Below, piece by piece: positions 1 through 8,293 of a stretch of DNA of 50,895 nucleotides. A program made the position numbers and the translations under genes. The notes under the pieces are model-generated. The model saw nothing but the letters and a program-made list of their open reading frames with translations, did not search any database and was not told where the DNA came from. Each line of letters opens with the position of its first letter. Positions within the stretch are counted from its first letter, which is position 1. Origin of the DNA: Alphaproteobacteria bacterium (lineage in GTDB: Bacteria > Pseudomonadota > Alphaproteobacteria > Micropepsales > Micropepsaceae). Where the stretch lies: NCBI GenBank assembly GCA_016124635.1, contig WGNJ01000026.1, forward strand, positions 1 to 50,895, in the 5' to 3' direction.

Positions 1-1258
1 CAGCGCTTCCGGGCTGCAAAGGCAATGAGACTTTGATTTCAGCCTGGCCGCCGGGCGAGACGACGGCGTCTCCGCCGTGCCGGCGCGCGATCTGGCGCAC
101 AAGAGCGAGACCCAGGCCGCTGCCGGTCGCGGCGCTCCTGCCGGGGACGCGGTAGAACGGCTCGAAGACGCGCTCGCGATCGGCATCGGGAATTCCTGGT
201 CCGTGATCTGCCACGGACAGTGTTGCTTCGCGGCCGGTGCGCGCGACGTGGATGTCGATGGGCGGGGCGCCATGCCGGCGCGCGTTCTCGATCAGATTCC
301 TGATCATACGGCGCAGCAGACGCGCGTCCCCGGTAACCACCGCCGATTCGCCGCCGACGTTGCAGTTGTCGTATCGGGCGGCCTCCTCGGCCGCGAGCGC
401 CAGCAGATCGATTTCTTCCTTGGGGCCGAGGTCACTCACGGTGTCCAGGCGGCTCGCGGTCAGAATTTCGTCGATCAACTGGTCAAGCTCCGCGATATCG
501 CGCTCGAGGTCCGCCTTGCGCTGCGGGTCGGCGTCCTTCCTCAGCAGTTCGACGCCTAGACGGATGCGCGCCAGCGGTGTGCGCAGCTCGTGCGATGTGT
601 TCGCAAGCAACGCTTTGTTGGCAGCGACCAGCTCTTCGATGCGTGCAGCTGCGCGATTGAAGCTCGCCGCGAGGCTCGCGACCTCGTCCTTGCCGGATAT
701 GTCGACACGGGCGGAGAGATCGCCGGCGCCAAGCGTGTCCACGGCGCGCTGCAGTTTTTCCAAACGGCGGGTCAGTCCTCGAGCGACCGGCAATGCCGCG
801 AGTCCAACGGCAAGGGCCGCCAACAGAAGGTGGAAGCCCAGGGCTGCCCATGGCGGGCGGGCGCCATGAGGGGAGCGGGCGACGAGGCGCCGGCCGTCCC
901 GCAGGTCGAAAATGAAAGCAGGACCACGACTGTCCGGAATCCAATCACCCGTTTGGCTATCGCGGCGCGGCGGCGGGGGAGGGTGTCTGCCGGCGGCCGC
1001 CATCAACTGGCCGTTCGAAGCATAAAGCGCGAGGTCGGCGTGCAGGCGGCGAGAAAGATCCTCGATGGCCGTCTGCTGATCGGCTTGAGATGCAGTCGGA
1101 GGTGCAAGCGTCGCCGCGGCAAGTTGAACCACGAGCTCGACGGCCGGATGATGCCGATTTGCGTCGGCGGCGAAGTGCCAAAACGTCCCCACGATCGCAG
1201 CGAGCAGAGCGAGGCTTGCGATGATCGTCAGATAGATTTTGACGAAGAGCCGGGACAT
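1..1258 (-). CDS. Sensor histidine kinase, C-terminus cut by window edge
   Basis: Membrane sensor kinase that should phosphorylate the regulator encoded just upstream; 419 residues are visible and the frame runs off the left edge without a stop. Order: an N-terminal membrane helix (about residues 7-27), a periplasmic stretch, a second helix (about 140-165), a HAMP region, an H box SHELRTPLARIRLG with His about residue 223, an N box RNLIENARRHG, a G1 box DHGPGIPD, an F box FEPFYR and a G2 box GSGLGLALV. All catalytic boxes look intact. The ATG overlaps the TGA of the regulator gene (TGATG), so the two are translationally coupled. CpxA/EnvZ-like architecture; the signal is unknown, but the Spy-like gene at the head of the operon suggests envelope or metal stress. 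The family assignment is secure, the stimulus is inference. Confidence 0.93.
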   Translation of the reverse strand, partial: MSRLFVKIYLTIIASLALLAAIVGTFWHFAADANRHHPAVELVVQLAAATLAPPTASQADQQTAIEDLSRRLHADLALYASNGQLMAAAGRHPPPPPRRDSQTGDWIPDSRGPAFIFDLRDGRRLVARSPHGARPPWAALGFHLLLAALAVGLAALPVARGLTRRLEKLQRAVDTLGAGDLSARVDISGKDEVASLAASFNRAAARIEELVAANKALLANTSHELRTPLARIRLGVELLRKDADPQRKADLERDIAELDQLIDEILTASRLDTVSDLGPKEEIDLLALAAEEAARYDNCNVGGESAVVTGDARLLRRMIRNLIENARRHGAPPIDIHVARTGREATLSVADHGPGIPDADRERVFEPFYRVPGRSAATGSGLGLALVRQIARRHGGDAVVSPGGQAEIKVSLPLQPGSA

Positions 1259-1941
1259 CAGTCCTGCGCCTTGGCGAAGACGTAGCCGGCCCCGCGTACG
1301 GTGATGATGCGGCGCGGCTTCTTTGGATCTTCCTCGATGGCGGAGCGGATGCGCGAAATGTGCACGTCGATCGAACGGTCGAAGGCTTCCGGCGTTTCGC
1401 CTTTCATCAAATCCATCAAGGCTTCGCGCGAAAGGACCCGTCCGGCGCGCTCGGCCAGCGCAAGAAGCAAGGCGAACTGATGGCTCGTCAGGTCGCAGCG
1501 ATTGCCGTCCAGCCGGACTTCCCGCGCGTCGAGGTCGATTTCCAGGCGACCAAAATGTAGAACGCGCGCGCCTGGCGACTTGCGGCGCCGCAAGATCGAG
1601 CGCACGCGCGCAAGGAGCTCGCGAGGCTCGAACGGCTTGGGCAGATAGTCGTCGGCGCCCATCTCGAGTCCGACAACGCGATCCATGGCATCGCCGCGCG
1701 CCGTCAGCATTAGGATCGGCGTATCCGCCTTTGCACGAATGCGGCGGCAAACTTCGAGGCCGTCCATGTCGGGCAGCATCAAATCGAGCACGAGGGCATC
1801 GACGCCGCGTGTCTCATGCATAGCGAGCCCAGCGCTTCCTGAGGCGGCGCGCATCACCTGAAAGCCGGCCTCGCTGAGATAGTCGGAGACCATCTCGGCG
1901 AGGCGCGGGTCGTCTTCAATGATGAGGATGCGGTCGGTCAC
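1258..1941 (-). CDS. OmpR/CpxR-type response regulator
   Basis: Two-component DNA-binding response regulator of 227 aa. An N-terminal receiver carries the acidic pair (IIEDD, residues 8-11), the phosphoacceptor Asp about residue 53 (VLDLMLPDMDG), a conserved Thr (MLTARGD) and Lys (PKPFEP). The C-terminal winged helix (about 130-225) has the usual features (LTSHQFALL, DVHISRIRSAI, TVRGAGYVF). It starts with GTG at 1941; no strong Shine-Dalgarno is visible. It lies between a Spy/CpxP-like gene upstream (44-bp gap) and its cognate kinase, whose ATG overlaps the stop. The gene order resembles cpxP-cpxR-cpxA modules, so control of envelope-stress functions is inferred. Confidence 0.95.
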   Translation of the reverse strand: MTDRILIIEDDPRLAEMVSDYLSEAGFQVMRAASGSAGLAMHETRGVDALVLDLMLPDMDGLEVCRRIRAKADTPILMLTARGDAMDRVVGLEMGADDYLPKPFEPRELLARVRSILRRRKSPGARVLHFGRLEIDLDAREVRLDGNRCDLTSHQFALLLALAERAGRVLSREALMDLMKGETPEAFDRSIDVHISRIRSAIEEDPKKPRRIITVRGAGYVFAKAQD

Positions 1942-1985
1942 AGGATCTCATCGTATGGGGTTTGTCCCGACGGGGCCAGTTCGCA

Positions 1986-2516
1986 TCAATCGCCCGGCGG
2001 GCCGAAGCTGTTGATGCGGTCGGCCAACTTGGCGCGCTGATCTGGCGTCAGAACCTCGGCCATCTCTTCGATAGCTTGAGTCACGCGCTTCGACACTGCG
2101 TCGATCCGGGCAACTTGTTCGGCTCTCAAGGCTTCGACCGCAGCGCGATCAATCGTCGGCTGACGGAAGAGCTCGATCGCCTTCTTGTGCGCCTCGAAAA
2201 GCTGCTGATGTAGCGGCTGAAGTTCGGTCGCGGCTTGCTTGGCGATTGCCGTCAGCTTGGTCTGCTGCTCGGCTGTCGCGTCCACACGGCGCGCAATATG
2301 CCGAACGATGCGATCGACATGATCTTGCATGTCGCCGGCATTCCACTCGCGATGGATGCCTCCGTGACCGCCCCACGGACCACCGCGGTGATGCCAACCG
2401 TGCCCGGCAACAAAGGGCGCGAAGTGCGCCGCCGCCGCGCCGAACAACGCGGCCACGAGCGCCACCAACAAATATGAGGCGGTGCGACCGCCGCGTGGAT
2501 TGGAAGTGTCTGTCAT
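1986..2516 (-). CDS. Spy/CpxP-like (LTXXQ) periplasmic protein
   Basis: Small envelope protein of 176 aa. A hydrophobic signal or anchor helix (SYLLVALVAALFGAAAAHF) is followed by a His/Gly-rich stretch (HGWHHRGGPWGGHGGIH) and then a helical region typical of LTXXQ proteins, including an LTPDQRAKL motif near the C-terminus. Family members act as periplasmic chaperones or as negative sensors that bind metals or misfolded protein. The start at 2516 is chosen because GGAG sits six bases before it; an in-frame ATG at 2528 has no ribosome site. It leads the operon with the response regulator and kinase, so it may feed back on the kinase as CpxP does on CpxA. The His-rich stretch suggests metal binding. 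Function is inferred from family and context. Confidence 0.8.
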   Translation of the reverse strand: MTDTSNPRGGRTASYLLVALVAALFGAAAAHFAPFVAGHGWHHRGGPWGGHGGIHREWNAGDMQDHVDRIVRHIARRVDATAEQQTKLTAIAKQAATELQPLHQQLFEAHKKAIELFRQPTIDRAAVEALRAEQVARIDAVSKRVTQAIEEMAEVLTPDQRAKLADRINSFGPPGD

Positions 2517-2749
2517 TTTCGTCTCCATGAATGCAGGAGCTTTGTCGAAGGCTCCTTCAGCTTGAGAAATGTGGGGCGGCGCCGTGTCCCGATCTTTTCC
2601 GCTTTGTAAAGTTTTGTTGCTGCGTTTGTGGCGGAATGGGGTCCGGAATTAACACTCTGACGCGGTTGCCAGCCGCTTTTTCAGCCCTTCGGTAAAGCAC
2701 CCGTTCACGAGATTGGCGGAAACTGCCGGAAAATAGAGGTCGTGGGGAT

Positions 2750-3085
2750 ATGCCGGGTTTCGATAGACGGACGGCGCAACGCTATGTGCTTGGCGATTTG
2801 GGTTTGGAGATCAATGGCGTCTGGCACGACACCATCGACATCTCCAAGCGCTCCGTCGCCATCGTCGCGCAGCAGGGCGTCGATTACGCTGCGCCGCGGG
2901 TCCAAGCCCGTTTCGTCAGCGGCGGCGTCGCCGAACTCAATCGCGAGGTGTTGACTTTGCATGTCATCGGCCTACGCCGCTCGCGCGTGATCCTCGATTA
3001 CACGGTTGCAGACAAGGATTGGGAAGCGCTTTTGAGGCAGCACGACGTCAACGACGAGCAGATCGTGAACAACGCCTTCGGATAG
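2750..3085 (+). CDS. PilZ-like small protein (tentative)
   Basis: A 111-aa cytoplasmic protein without a signal peptide. Near the N-terminus it has RRTAQR, matching the RxxxR c-di-GMP-binding motif of PilZ domains, followed about 20 residues later by DISKRS, which resembles the D/N-x-S-x-x-G element but with Ser where Gly is expected. If it is a PilZ domain, binding may be weakened. The rest (ending DVNDEQIVNNAF) is not recognised. A weak purine-rich ribosome site (AGAGGT, GGGG) precedes the ATG. It is divergent from the Spy-like operon and convergent with a GNAT gene, so it is probably a single-gene transcript. A diguanylate cyclase lies elsewhere in the window. Confidence 0.55.
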   Translation: MPGFDRRTAQRYVLGDLGLEINGVWHDTIDISKRSVAIVAQQGVDYAAPRVQARFVSGGVAELNREVLTLHVIGLRRSRVILDYTVADKDWEALLRQHDVNDEQIVNNAFG

Positions 3086-3098
3086 GCGCCGCAGAGCT

Positions 3099-3698
3099 TC
3101 AACCGCGTTCAAATCGCTGGAGCTGAAACCTCAGGTGCGTGCGCACCGACGGCCATTCGTTCTCGATGATACTATAAACGCAAGTATCGCGTCGTGCGCC
3201 TTCGGGCAGAATCATGTGATTGCGCAACACGCCGTCGAGCTTGGCACCCAATCGTTCTATCGCTCGGCGACTTTGGTGGTTGAAGAACGAGGTGCGAAAT
3301 TCGACCGCGATGCATTTCAAGGTCTCGAAAGCGTGCGCGAGCATCATCAGCTTGCATTCGGTGTTGAGGTTCGTGCGCTGAACTCTTTTGGCATACCAAG
3401 TCGAGCCGATCTCGACGCGGCGGTTGCTCGCATCGATGTTCATATAGGTCGTCATGCCGACAGCCTTGCGCGTGCTCTCTTCGATCACCGCAAAGGGCAA
3501 CATCGAGCCTTTTTCTTGAAGGTGCAGGCGGCGAGCGATTTCATCCTTCATGGTCTCCGGACTTGGCACGAACGTGTACCAAAGCTTCCAGAGCTCGCCG
3601 TCGCGCGTGGCTGCGACCAGGTCGTCGTGATGATCGATCGATAGCGGCGCTAAAGTTACGGCGTTGCCGCGTAACGTAACCGGCTCAGGCCAAGGCAT
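3099..3698 (-). CDS. GNAT N-acetyltransferase (RimJ/RimL type)
   Basis: A 199-aa acetyltransferase of the RimJ/RimL-like GNAT group, acting with acetyl-CoA on a protein N-terminus or small amine; the substrate cannot be told. Family signs are the early PVTLRG.AVTLAPL segment, the central MNIDASNRRVEIGSTWY strand-turn, and AIERLGAKLDGVLRNH, the usual C-terminal element with Arg and Gly residues. GGGGA upstream of the ATG is a plausible ribosome site. It follows the L,D-transpeptidase gene on the same strand with a 49-bp gap, so the two may be cotranscribed. No membrane segments. Confidence 0.85.
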   Translation of the reverse strand: MPWPEPVTLRGNAVTLAPLSIDHHDDLVAATRDGELWKLWYTFVPSPETMKDEIARRLHLQEKGSMLPFAVIEESTRKAVGMTTYMNIDASNRRVEIGSTWYAKRVQRTNLNTECKLMMLAHAFETLKCIAVEFRTSFFNHQSRRAIERLGAKLDGVLRNHMILPEGARRDTCVYSIIENEWPSVRTHLRFQLQRFERG

Positions 3699-3747
3699 TC
3701 GCGTCCCCGAAATTTTGGCGAGAAGGTAGCCAGCTCAGCGCAGCGTC

Positions 3748-5271
3748 TCAAGCGCCTCTGTGATCGGCGGCCTCGGCGGATTGCGGCATCAACGTCGCGG
3801 CGAGCGGGGCGTCGCGGTCGTAAATATCGGGACGGAATTCGATTGTGCCGTTGTCGTCGACGAAGGCCGTCCAGTAGGCGATGGTGACCGGCATCTCTTC
3901 GGCGAGCGGTACGCGCACCGTGTCGCCGTCGTCGATTGCGTCCTTGATCGCGTCGCGCGGCCAATCGCCGTTCGCCCGGAGCAGATCCTCGGCGAGGTCC
4001 AGCGGCCGCTCCAAACGGACGCAGCCATGGCTTTGCGCACGGTCGATATCCTTGAAGAGCGCGTGCGCCGGCGTGTCGTGCAGATAGACGCCGTAGTTGT
4101 TGGGAAACTCGAACTTGATGCGGCCCAGGGAATTGCCGGGCCCAGGTTCTTGGATCAACAGCCCATCGTCGGACCAGTGCATTCGGTTGCGCTCGAGATA
4201 CTTGGCGTCCCGCGCGATCGCTGGGCGGATTTCGTTGTCGATAATCGACTTCGGAACGATCCACGGTGGATTGATCACGACGGTCGTGATGGTGCTCTGA
4301 AGGATCGGCGTATCGTGCTTCGGCTTTCCGACCACCGCGTTCATGACCATCACGGGGTCATTGTCGCGATAGAGCGTCGCTATGGCGGCGGCGGCGTTCA
4401 CTTCGACCCGCGTCGAGGCCGGGATACGATTGAAGTTGCGCCAGCGTTCCAGATTGGCCGCTATCTGCAGCACGCGCTCATGCGCCGATACGTTTAGGGC
4501 CGCTATCGTCGCCTTGTCCGGCTTGCCGGTCGCCCGAATGCCATGGCGACGTTGAAAGTGTTTCAAGGCGTCGACTATCGGGTTCGAGTCATCGCTGAGA
4601 TCGTCGTCCGAAAGGTCACCCTCGATGCGCAGTCGCCGCGCAAGGCGCGTGTCGCGAGCGAGGCGTCTTGCCGACTTGCGGCTCAGGCTCGCCGGCATCG
4701 TTTGCCAGCCACCGGCATCGTCCAGGTCGCGGTAGACGCCGAGAGCGTACTTCAACCGCTCGTAGCCCGCGGACTGAGGAGGAAGGGTTCTTGCCCAGGC
4801 CGAGATGTTGTCTTGGTCGAGCGCGGACTTGAGCTCGCTCACAAGCTCTTTCTGAAGGCCGCGGCGTTCGCCTCTTCGATCTTCGTCCAGAGCATTGGCA
4901 AGGCCCGACGTCATCACCAGGGCGTACTTCAAAGCGGCGGCGGTGAGCTGCAAGTCGAGTTCCGCCGAGGGAGATCCGACCGACCTTTTCCACTCGGACG
5001 CAAGGCGGGCGGCGTTGAAAAGGCTGGGAGCGAGACCATGGTCCGCAGAGGCATCAATGGTCTTGAGGAGCGCGTCGGCGTCCTCGGCGGTCCAAACGCA
5101 TCCCCTGCCGGATTGGGCGTAGAACAGATCAACGGCCGCGGCGACCGCTGACGGCTCCTTCAACGAGCCGCGTGCGGACATCGCGTCAGGGCAAAGTTCT
5201 TCGCTGGCCGATGTCGACAGCGTGCTCAGCATGAGGCCAAGCAGTGAAAGGAGTGTCAGCGCGCGCATCAT
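3748..5271 (-). CDS. L,D-transpeptidase (YcbB/LdtD-like)
   Basis: Periplasmic L,D-transpeptidase of about 507 aa that should form 3-3 cross-links in peptidoglycan. It opens with a signal peptide (MMRALTLLSLLGLMLST), then a helical region, a peptidoglycan-binding segment (VDALKHFQRRHGIRATG) and a YkuD catalytic domain (from about residue 300) with HDTPAHALF and the active-site motif SHGCVRL. The size and order match the long YcbB class. The frame continues 25 codons further upstream, but that extension is charged and would bury the signal peptide, so one of the two ATGs at 5271/5268 is preferred. The C-terminal about 35 residues after the catalytic domain are not recognised. Confidence 0.92.
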   Translation of the reverse strand: MMRALTLLSLLGLMLSTLSTSASEELCPDAMSARGSLKEPSAVAAAVDLFYAQSGRGCVWTAEDADALLKTIDASADHGLAPSLFNAARLASEWKRSVGSPSAELDLQLTAAALKYALVMTSGLANALDEDRRGERRGLQKELVSELKSALDQDNISAWARTLPPQSAGYERLKYALGVYRDLDDAGGWQTMPASLSRKSARRLARDTRLARRLRIEGDLSDDDLSDDSNPIVDALKHFQRRHGIRATGKPDKATIAALNVSAHERVLQIAANLERWRNFNRIPASTRVEVNAAAAIATLYRDNDPVMVMNAVVGKPKHDTPILQSTITTVVINPPWIVPKSIIDNEIRPAIARDAKYLERNRMHWSDDGLLIQEPGPGNSLGRIKFEFPNNYGVYLHDTPAHALFKDIDRAQSHGCVRLERPLDLAEDLLRANGDWPRDAIKDAIDDGDTVRVPLAEEMPVTIAYWTAFVDDNGTIEFRPDIYDRDAPLAATLMPQSAEAADHRGA

Positions 5272-5364
5272 ATCTTTCGGATTCGGCCCGTGGCGAACGA
5301 AGAGCCGATGATAATAACCACACAGCCTGCGAAGGATGATAGACATCGACTACTTTATTTTCCG

Positions 5365-5374
5365 GGTAGCTACC
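5365..5374. promoter_or_regulatory. 10-bp palindrome upstream of L,D-transpeptidase
   Basis: GGTAGCTACC is self-complementary and lies about 95 bp upstream of the transpeptidase start. It could be an operator half or chance; no regulator is known for it. Confidence 0.25.
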
Positions 5375-5593
5375 TGCCCGTGCAGCGATTGCGTCAGGTT
5401 TGGCAGTAAATTAACGGTCGCGTGTGCGCTTTGAGGCCATGCGGTCTTCGCCAATGACGCGTTTTACATCGATGCTCGCTGGATGAACCTGAGATGAACG
5501 GCGTGCCGCGAGCAGATGCCGTGTGCCGACATGGACAGCTCGCATCTGGCACATTCGAATGGCTTCGCGTTGAGGCGCTTGCGAAGCGGAGCA

Positions 5594-5616
5594 GGCCCGC
5601 GCGTTGACGCGGGCCC
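5594..5616 (-). terminator. Hairpin after SYLF gene
   Basis: Perfect 8-bp stem GGCCCGCG / CGCGGGCC with a 6-base loop, 11 bases after the SYLF stop codon. No U-run follows it on the minus strand (a CTTTCT follows on the plus strand), so termination on the minus strand may be weak. Confidence 0.45.
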
Positions 5617-5626
5617 TTTCTCATCG

Positions 5627-6190
5627 CTAGCGATCAATGTGCGAGATCTTGGTGCCTTCCAGCGCAATGCCCGCCATCAACCCCTTCTGGTCGAAGATGA
5701 AGGCATAGGCATCATCCTTGAGCGTCGAGGTCGACAGGTTCTTCGCGGCACCCGCATCGACGATCACAACCGTCGGACCGACGCCGATCTCCCAGCCGTC
5801 CGTCTTGTGGACGTAATCAACTGCCTTCTTTGTCATCAGAAAGACGGCGTAGCCGTAGGACTGGGCGCCCGCCTGGAGACCCCATGAGCCTGTGAACGAG
5901 TTGTAGTACTCCTCGCCGTGGCCTTTTTCGAACAGGACGCCTTCACCGTATGCGCCGCCGAAGACGAGGCCCGCCTTGACGATCGATGGGAAGACCAGAA
6001 TGGCTCTGGCGTGACGCGAGATGTCCTTGGCTACGGGGTTGCTACGATAGAGATTCTGCAACGCATCATCCGCGTCACGGCTTAGTTCCTGGGCTGTTGA
6101 AGCCGCTACTGCGCGGTCGACACTAACCGCCGAAAATGTGCCGGCGATCGCTAGCGTGGCAGCCATGAACAATCGACGAGTGGTTCTCAT
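5627..6190 (-). CDS. SYLF/YSC84-domain lipid-binding protein
   Basis: Secreted protein of 187 aa with a SYLF (YSC84) domain, a phosphoinositide/lipid-binding fold found in eukaryotes and widespread in bacterial envelopes. A signal peptide (FMAATLAIAGTFSAVSV) is followed by a Ser-Arg-Asp helix (ELSRDADDALQNLY) and the diagnostic segments ARAILVFPSIVKAGLVFG, GSWGLQAGAQSYGYAVFLM and VGPTVVIVDAGAAKNLS. The start at 6190 has AGAGGA 8 bases upstream; the same frame runs on far upstream, but that part overlaps the nitronate monooxygenase gene and is not real. A consensus EcfG-type promoter lies at 6304-6329, giving a leader of about 110 nt, so induction in the general stress response is expected. 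Confidence 0.92.
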   Translation of the reverse strand: MRTTRRLFMAATLAIAGTFSAVSVDRAVAASTAQELSRDADDALQNLYRSNPVAKDISRHARAILVFPSIVKAGLVFGGAYGEGVLFEKGHGEEYYNSFTGSWGLQAGAQSYGYAVFLMTKKAVDYVHKTDGWEIGVGPTVVIVDAGAAKNLSTSTLKDDAYAFIFDQKGLMAGIALEGTKISHIDR

Positions 6191-6303
6191 GTGCTTGGTC
6201 CTCTTGCTTGCAAATTGTGAGAAGGAATGATCGACGCAAAATGCTCTCAGCGGATTTCTTGAGATCTTGGCCCTTCTCCGACGACCGAAAGCATTCCCGT
6301 TGA

Positions 6304-6329
6304 AACGCATGGGCTCTGGAACGGGTTCC
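6304..6329 (-). promoter_or_regulatory. EcfG-type promoter upstream of SYLF gene
   Basis: On the minus strand, GGAAC (6325-6329) is followed after exactly 17 bases by CGTT (6304-6307), matching the alphaproteobacterial general-stress consensus GGAAC-N16/17-CGTT. It lies just after the stop of the nitronate monooxygenase gene and points at the SYLF gene 114 bp downstream. Confidence 0.75.
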
Positions 6330-6342
6330 GTGTGCCTATCTG

Positions 6343-7407
6343 TCACTTGAACCTTTGAAGCGCTTGTTCCGCCAGTTCCTTGGTCAATTGGCCTGCCGGC
6401 ACGGGGCGCGCCAGCCGCGACGCTTGGCCGGCCCAGAGCGGGGAAAAATCGCCAGACTTTAGAGTCTCTGCCTTTTGGCGAAGGGGCGCGCTCGCGGCGA
6501 CCGCAGTCGGGAAAGGCGGGACGGTGTCGCTCAAGGGGCCTTGTTCGCGGATGAAACGGTTGACGATGCTGCGCGCCGGTCTGCCCGTGATCACATTGGT
6601 GATAACGGTGTCGTCCTCGTAACCCGAGGCGAGCGCCGCGCGGTGAATCGGTGACGTTTTCGCTTCCGGACAGCGGAGATAGGCGGTGCCGATCAGCGCG
6701 GCCGATGCGCCGAGCGCGAAAGCGGCGACGATGCCGCGCGCATCCGCAATTCCGCCTGCCGCGATCACGGGCACGCTGACGGCATCGACGACCTGCGGCA
6801 CAAGCGCGAACGTGCCGACCTGGGTTGAGATGTCCGAGGTCAAGAACATTGCTCGGTGCCCTCCGGCCTCGGAGCCCTGCGCGATAACGGCGTCGACGCC
6901 TTCGTTTTCGAGCCAGCGCGCTTCCTCGACCGTCGTCGCGGAGGAGAGAATCTTCGCGCCGGTCGCTTTGACCCTGGCGAGAAGACGCGTCGACGGCAGA
7001 CCGAAGTGGAAGCTGACGACGGGCGGTTGCAACTCCTCGACAAGGGCACACGCAGCTTCATCGAACGGCGCGCGGTTCGGCATCGCCACGGCAGCGTCTG
7101 GGTCGAGCCCTAATTCCGTGTGGTAGTGGCGCAGCTTCGCGCGCCATGCCCGTTCGCGGTTCGGATCGGGAGCGGGGGCGACGTGACAGAAGAAATTGAG
7201 ATTGACCGGCCGCGCGCTACGTTGGCGGATGAGGCTGTAAGCAGCTCTCGTCTGATCGGCGCTGAGCATGGCGCAAGGCAGTGAGCCGAGCCCGCCGGCA
7301 TCGGACACGGCGATCGCAAGCTCCGCGTCAGACGACCCGGCCATTGGTGCCTGGATGATAGGAAGGTCAATCTTGAATAAGTCGAGCGCTCGACGATCCG
7401 GCCACAT
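6343..7407 (-). CDS. Nitronate monooxygenase (2-nitropropane dioxygenase family)
   Basis: FMN-dependent TIM-barrel enzyme of 354 aa that oxidises nitronates such as propionate-3-nitronate. Visible family elements: the start of the barrel LPIIQAPMAGSSD, GGLGSLPCAMLS, VSFHFGLPS, the FMN/catalytic segment AQGSEAGGHRAMF with the catalytic His, and the phosphate-binding part PVIAAGGIADARGIVAAFALGA followed by GTAYLRCPEA. The start at 7407 has AAGAAAGGGG upstream; an in-frame ATG 24 bases earlier lacks a site. It ends just before the EcfG-type promoter of the SYLF gene. Confidence 0.92.
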   Translation of the reverse strand: MWPDRRALDLFKIDLPIIQAPMAGSSDAELAIAVSDAGGLGSLPCAMLSADQTRAAYSLIRQRSARPVNLNFFCHVAPAPDPNRERAWRAKLRHYHTELGLDPDAAVAMPNRAPFDEAACALVEELQPPVVSFHFGLPSTRLLARVKATGAKILSSATTVEEARWLENEGVDAVIAQGSEAGGHRAMFLTSDISTQVGTFALVPQVVDAVSVPVIAAGGIADARGIVAAFALGASAALIGTAYLRCPEAKTSPIHRAALASGYEDDTVITNVITGRPARSIVNRFIREQGPLSDTVPPFPTAVAASAPLRQKAETLKSGDFSPLWAGQASRLARPVPAGQLTKELAEQALQRFK

Positions 7408-7492
7408 GGCGTGCCCCTTTCTTGGGCGCATTCATGGCTGCGGTGGACGACCGATACAACCTTTCACCAGCGCGAATTGCCAGCGGCGACGG

Positions 7493-8179
7493 TCACATGT
7501 TGAGGATCACGGCGGCGTAGTGGCAACCGGCGGCACACAAAACGAGGCCGTGCCATATGGCATTCTGGAAGCGCAGGCCGTCCCACAGGTGGAACACGAC
7601 GCCGCTGACATAAAGGACCGATCCGATCGTAACCAAGGTCAGCACGGCTACGCTCAGTGAGTTGAGGACCGGCGCGAGTGAAAAGAAAACAAGTAAACCG
7701 AGTGCAAGATAGGCGACGACCGCGAGACGTTCGAAGCGGCGCGGATAGACGATTTTGATCGTGGCACCGGTGAAGGCGATGCTCCAGGCGATCACCGCAA
7801 GCCATTGCGACCATGGCGTCTCGATCCGGCCCAGCGTGATTGCGGAGTGCGTGCCGGCGATCAGGAAGAAGATCGTCGCGTGATCCAGTCTGCGCAGGAC
7901 TTCGCGCATCGGCGATGGCCTGCTCAAATTATACGCAGCGGAGAAGCCTACCATCGCGAGCAAGCTCGCGGCGTAAAGCGACGTCGCGACGATTCCCAGC
8001 GGCTGCGAGTTCAGCGCGGCGAGAACGACGACAGCGATAGATCCGAGGACGCCGAACGTCACGCCGAGGACGTGAATGACACTGTCGGCGAGGACTTCCG
8101 TCGGGTCGTAAACGGGGTAGAGGTGCACCGGCGCAGCGCTTGCGCTTGCCGCCCTAGGCGGCGGCATTTCGGTCCTCAT
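7493..8179 (-). CDS. Hemolysin III family membrane protein
   Basis: About 228 aa with seven predicted membrane segments, in the HlyIII/YqfA group of the PAQR superfamily. Characteristic parts: the N-terminal EVLADSVIHVLGV (Glu and His near the start of helix 1), SAAYNLSRPSP with RRLDHATIFFLIAGT (family hallmark Asp-His), and the C-terminal HLWDGLRFQNAIWHGLVLCA with paired His residues. These His/Asp/Ser residues bind metal in PAQR hydrolases. Despite the name, most members are not shown to be toxins; a membrane-lipid hydrolase role is suspected. The start is uncertain: 8179 is the best ATG, with AAGG about 12 bases upstream; the frame extends to 8254. Confidence 0.88.
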   Translation of the reverse strand: MRTEMPPPRAASASAAPVHLYPVYDPTEVLADSVIHVLGVTFGVLGSIAVVVLAALNSQPLGIVATSLYAASLLAMVGFSAAYNLSRPSPMREVLRRLDHATIFFLIAGTHSAITLGRIETPWSQWLAVIAWSIAFTGATIKIVYPRRFERLAVVAYLALGLLVFFSLAPVLNSLSVAVLTLVTIGSVLYVSGVVFHLWDGLRFQNAIWHGLVLCAAGCHYAAVILNM

Positions 8180-8293
8180 CGCGGTCACTGGCCTTTGTCT
8201 CCCAACTCGCGGAGACACCCCAAGCGCCCGCGGCAACGCGACGACTATAGGCACGGATCCGCGGGGGTGGGCAAATTAGAAAATGCCAAGCAT

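Larger units (their letters stand above)
5272..5626. other. Intergenic stretch between transpeptidase and SYLF genes
   Basis: About 355 bp with no convincing gene. It contains the upstream region of the transpeptidase, including a perfect 10-bp palindrome GGTAGCTACC at 5365-5374 about 95 bp before its start, and a GC-rich hairpin near 5594-5615. Short open frames here lack ribosome sites and family features. Confidence 0.5.

Noticed and set aside
6191..7051. N-terminal extension of the SYLF frame
   Set aside because: It overlaps the nitronate monooxygenase gene; the signal peptide and ribosome site place the true start at 6190.
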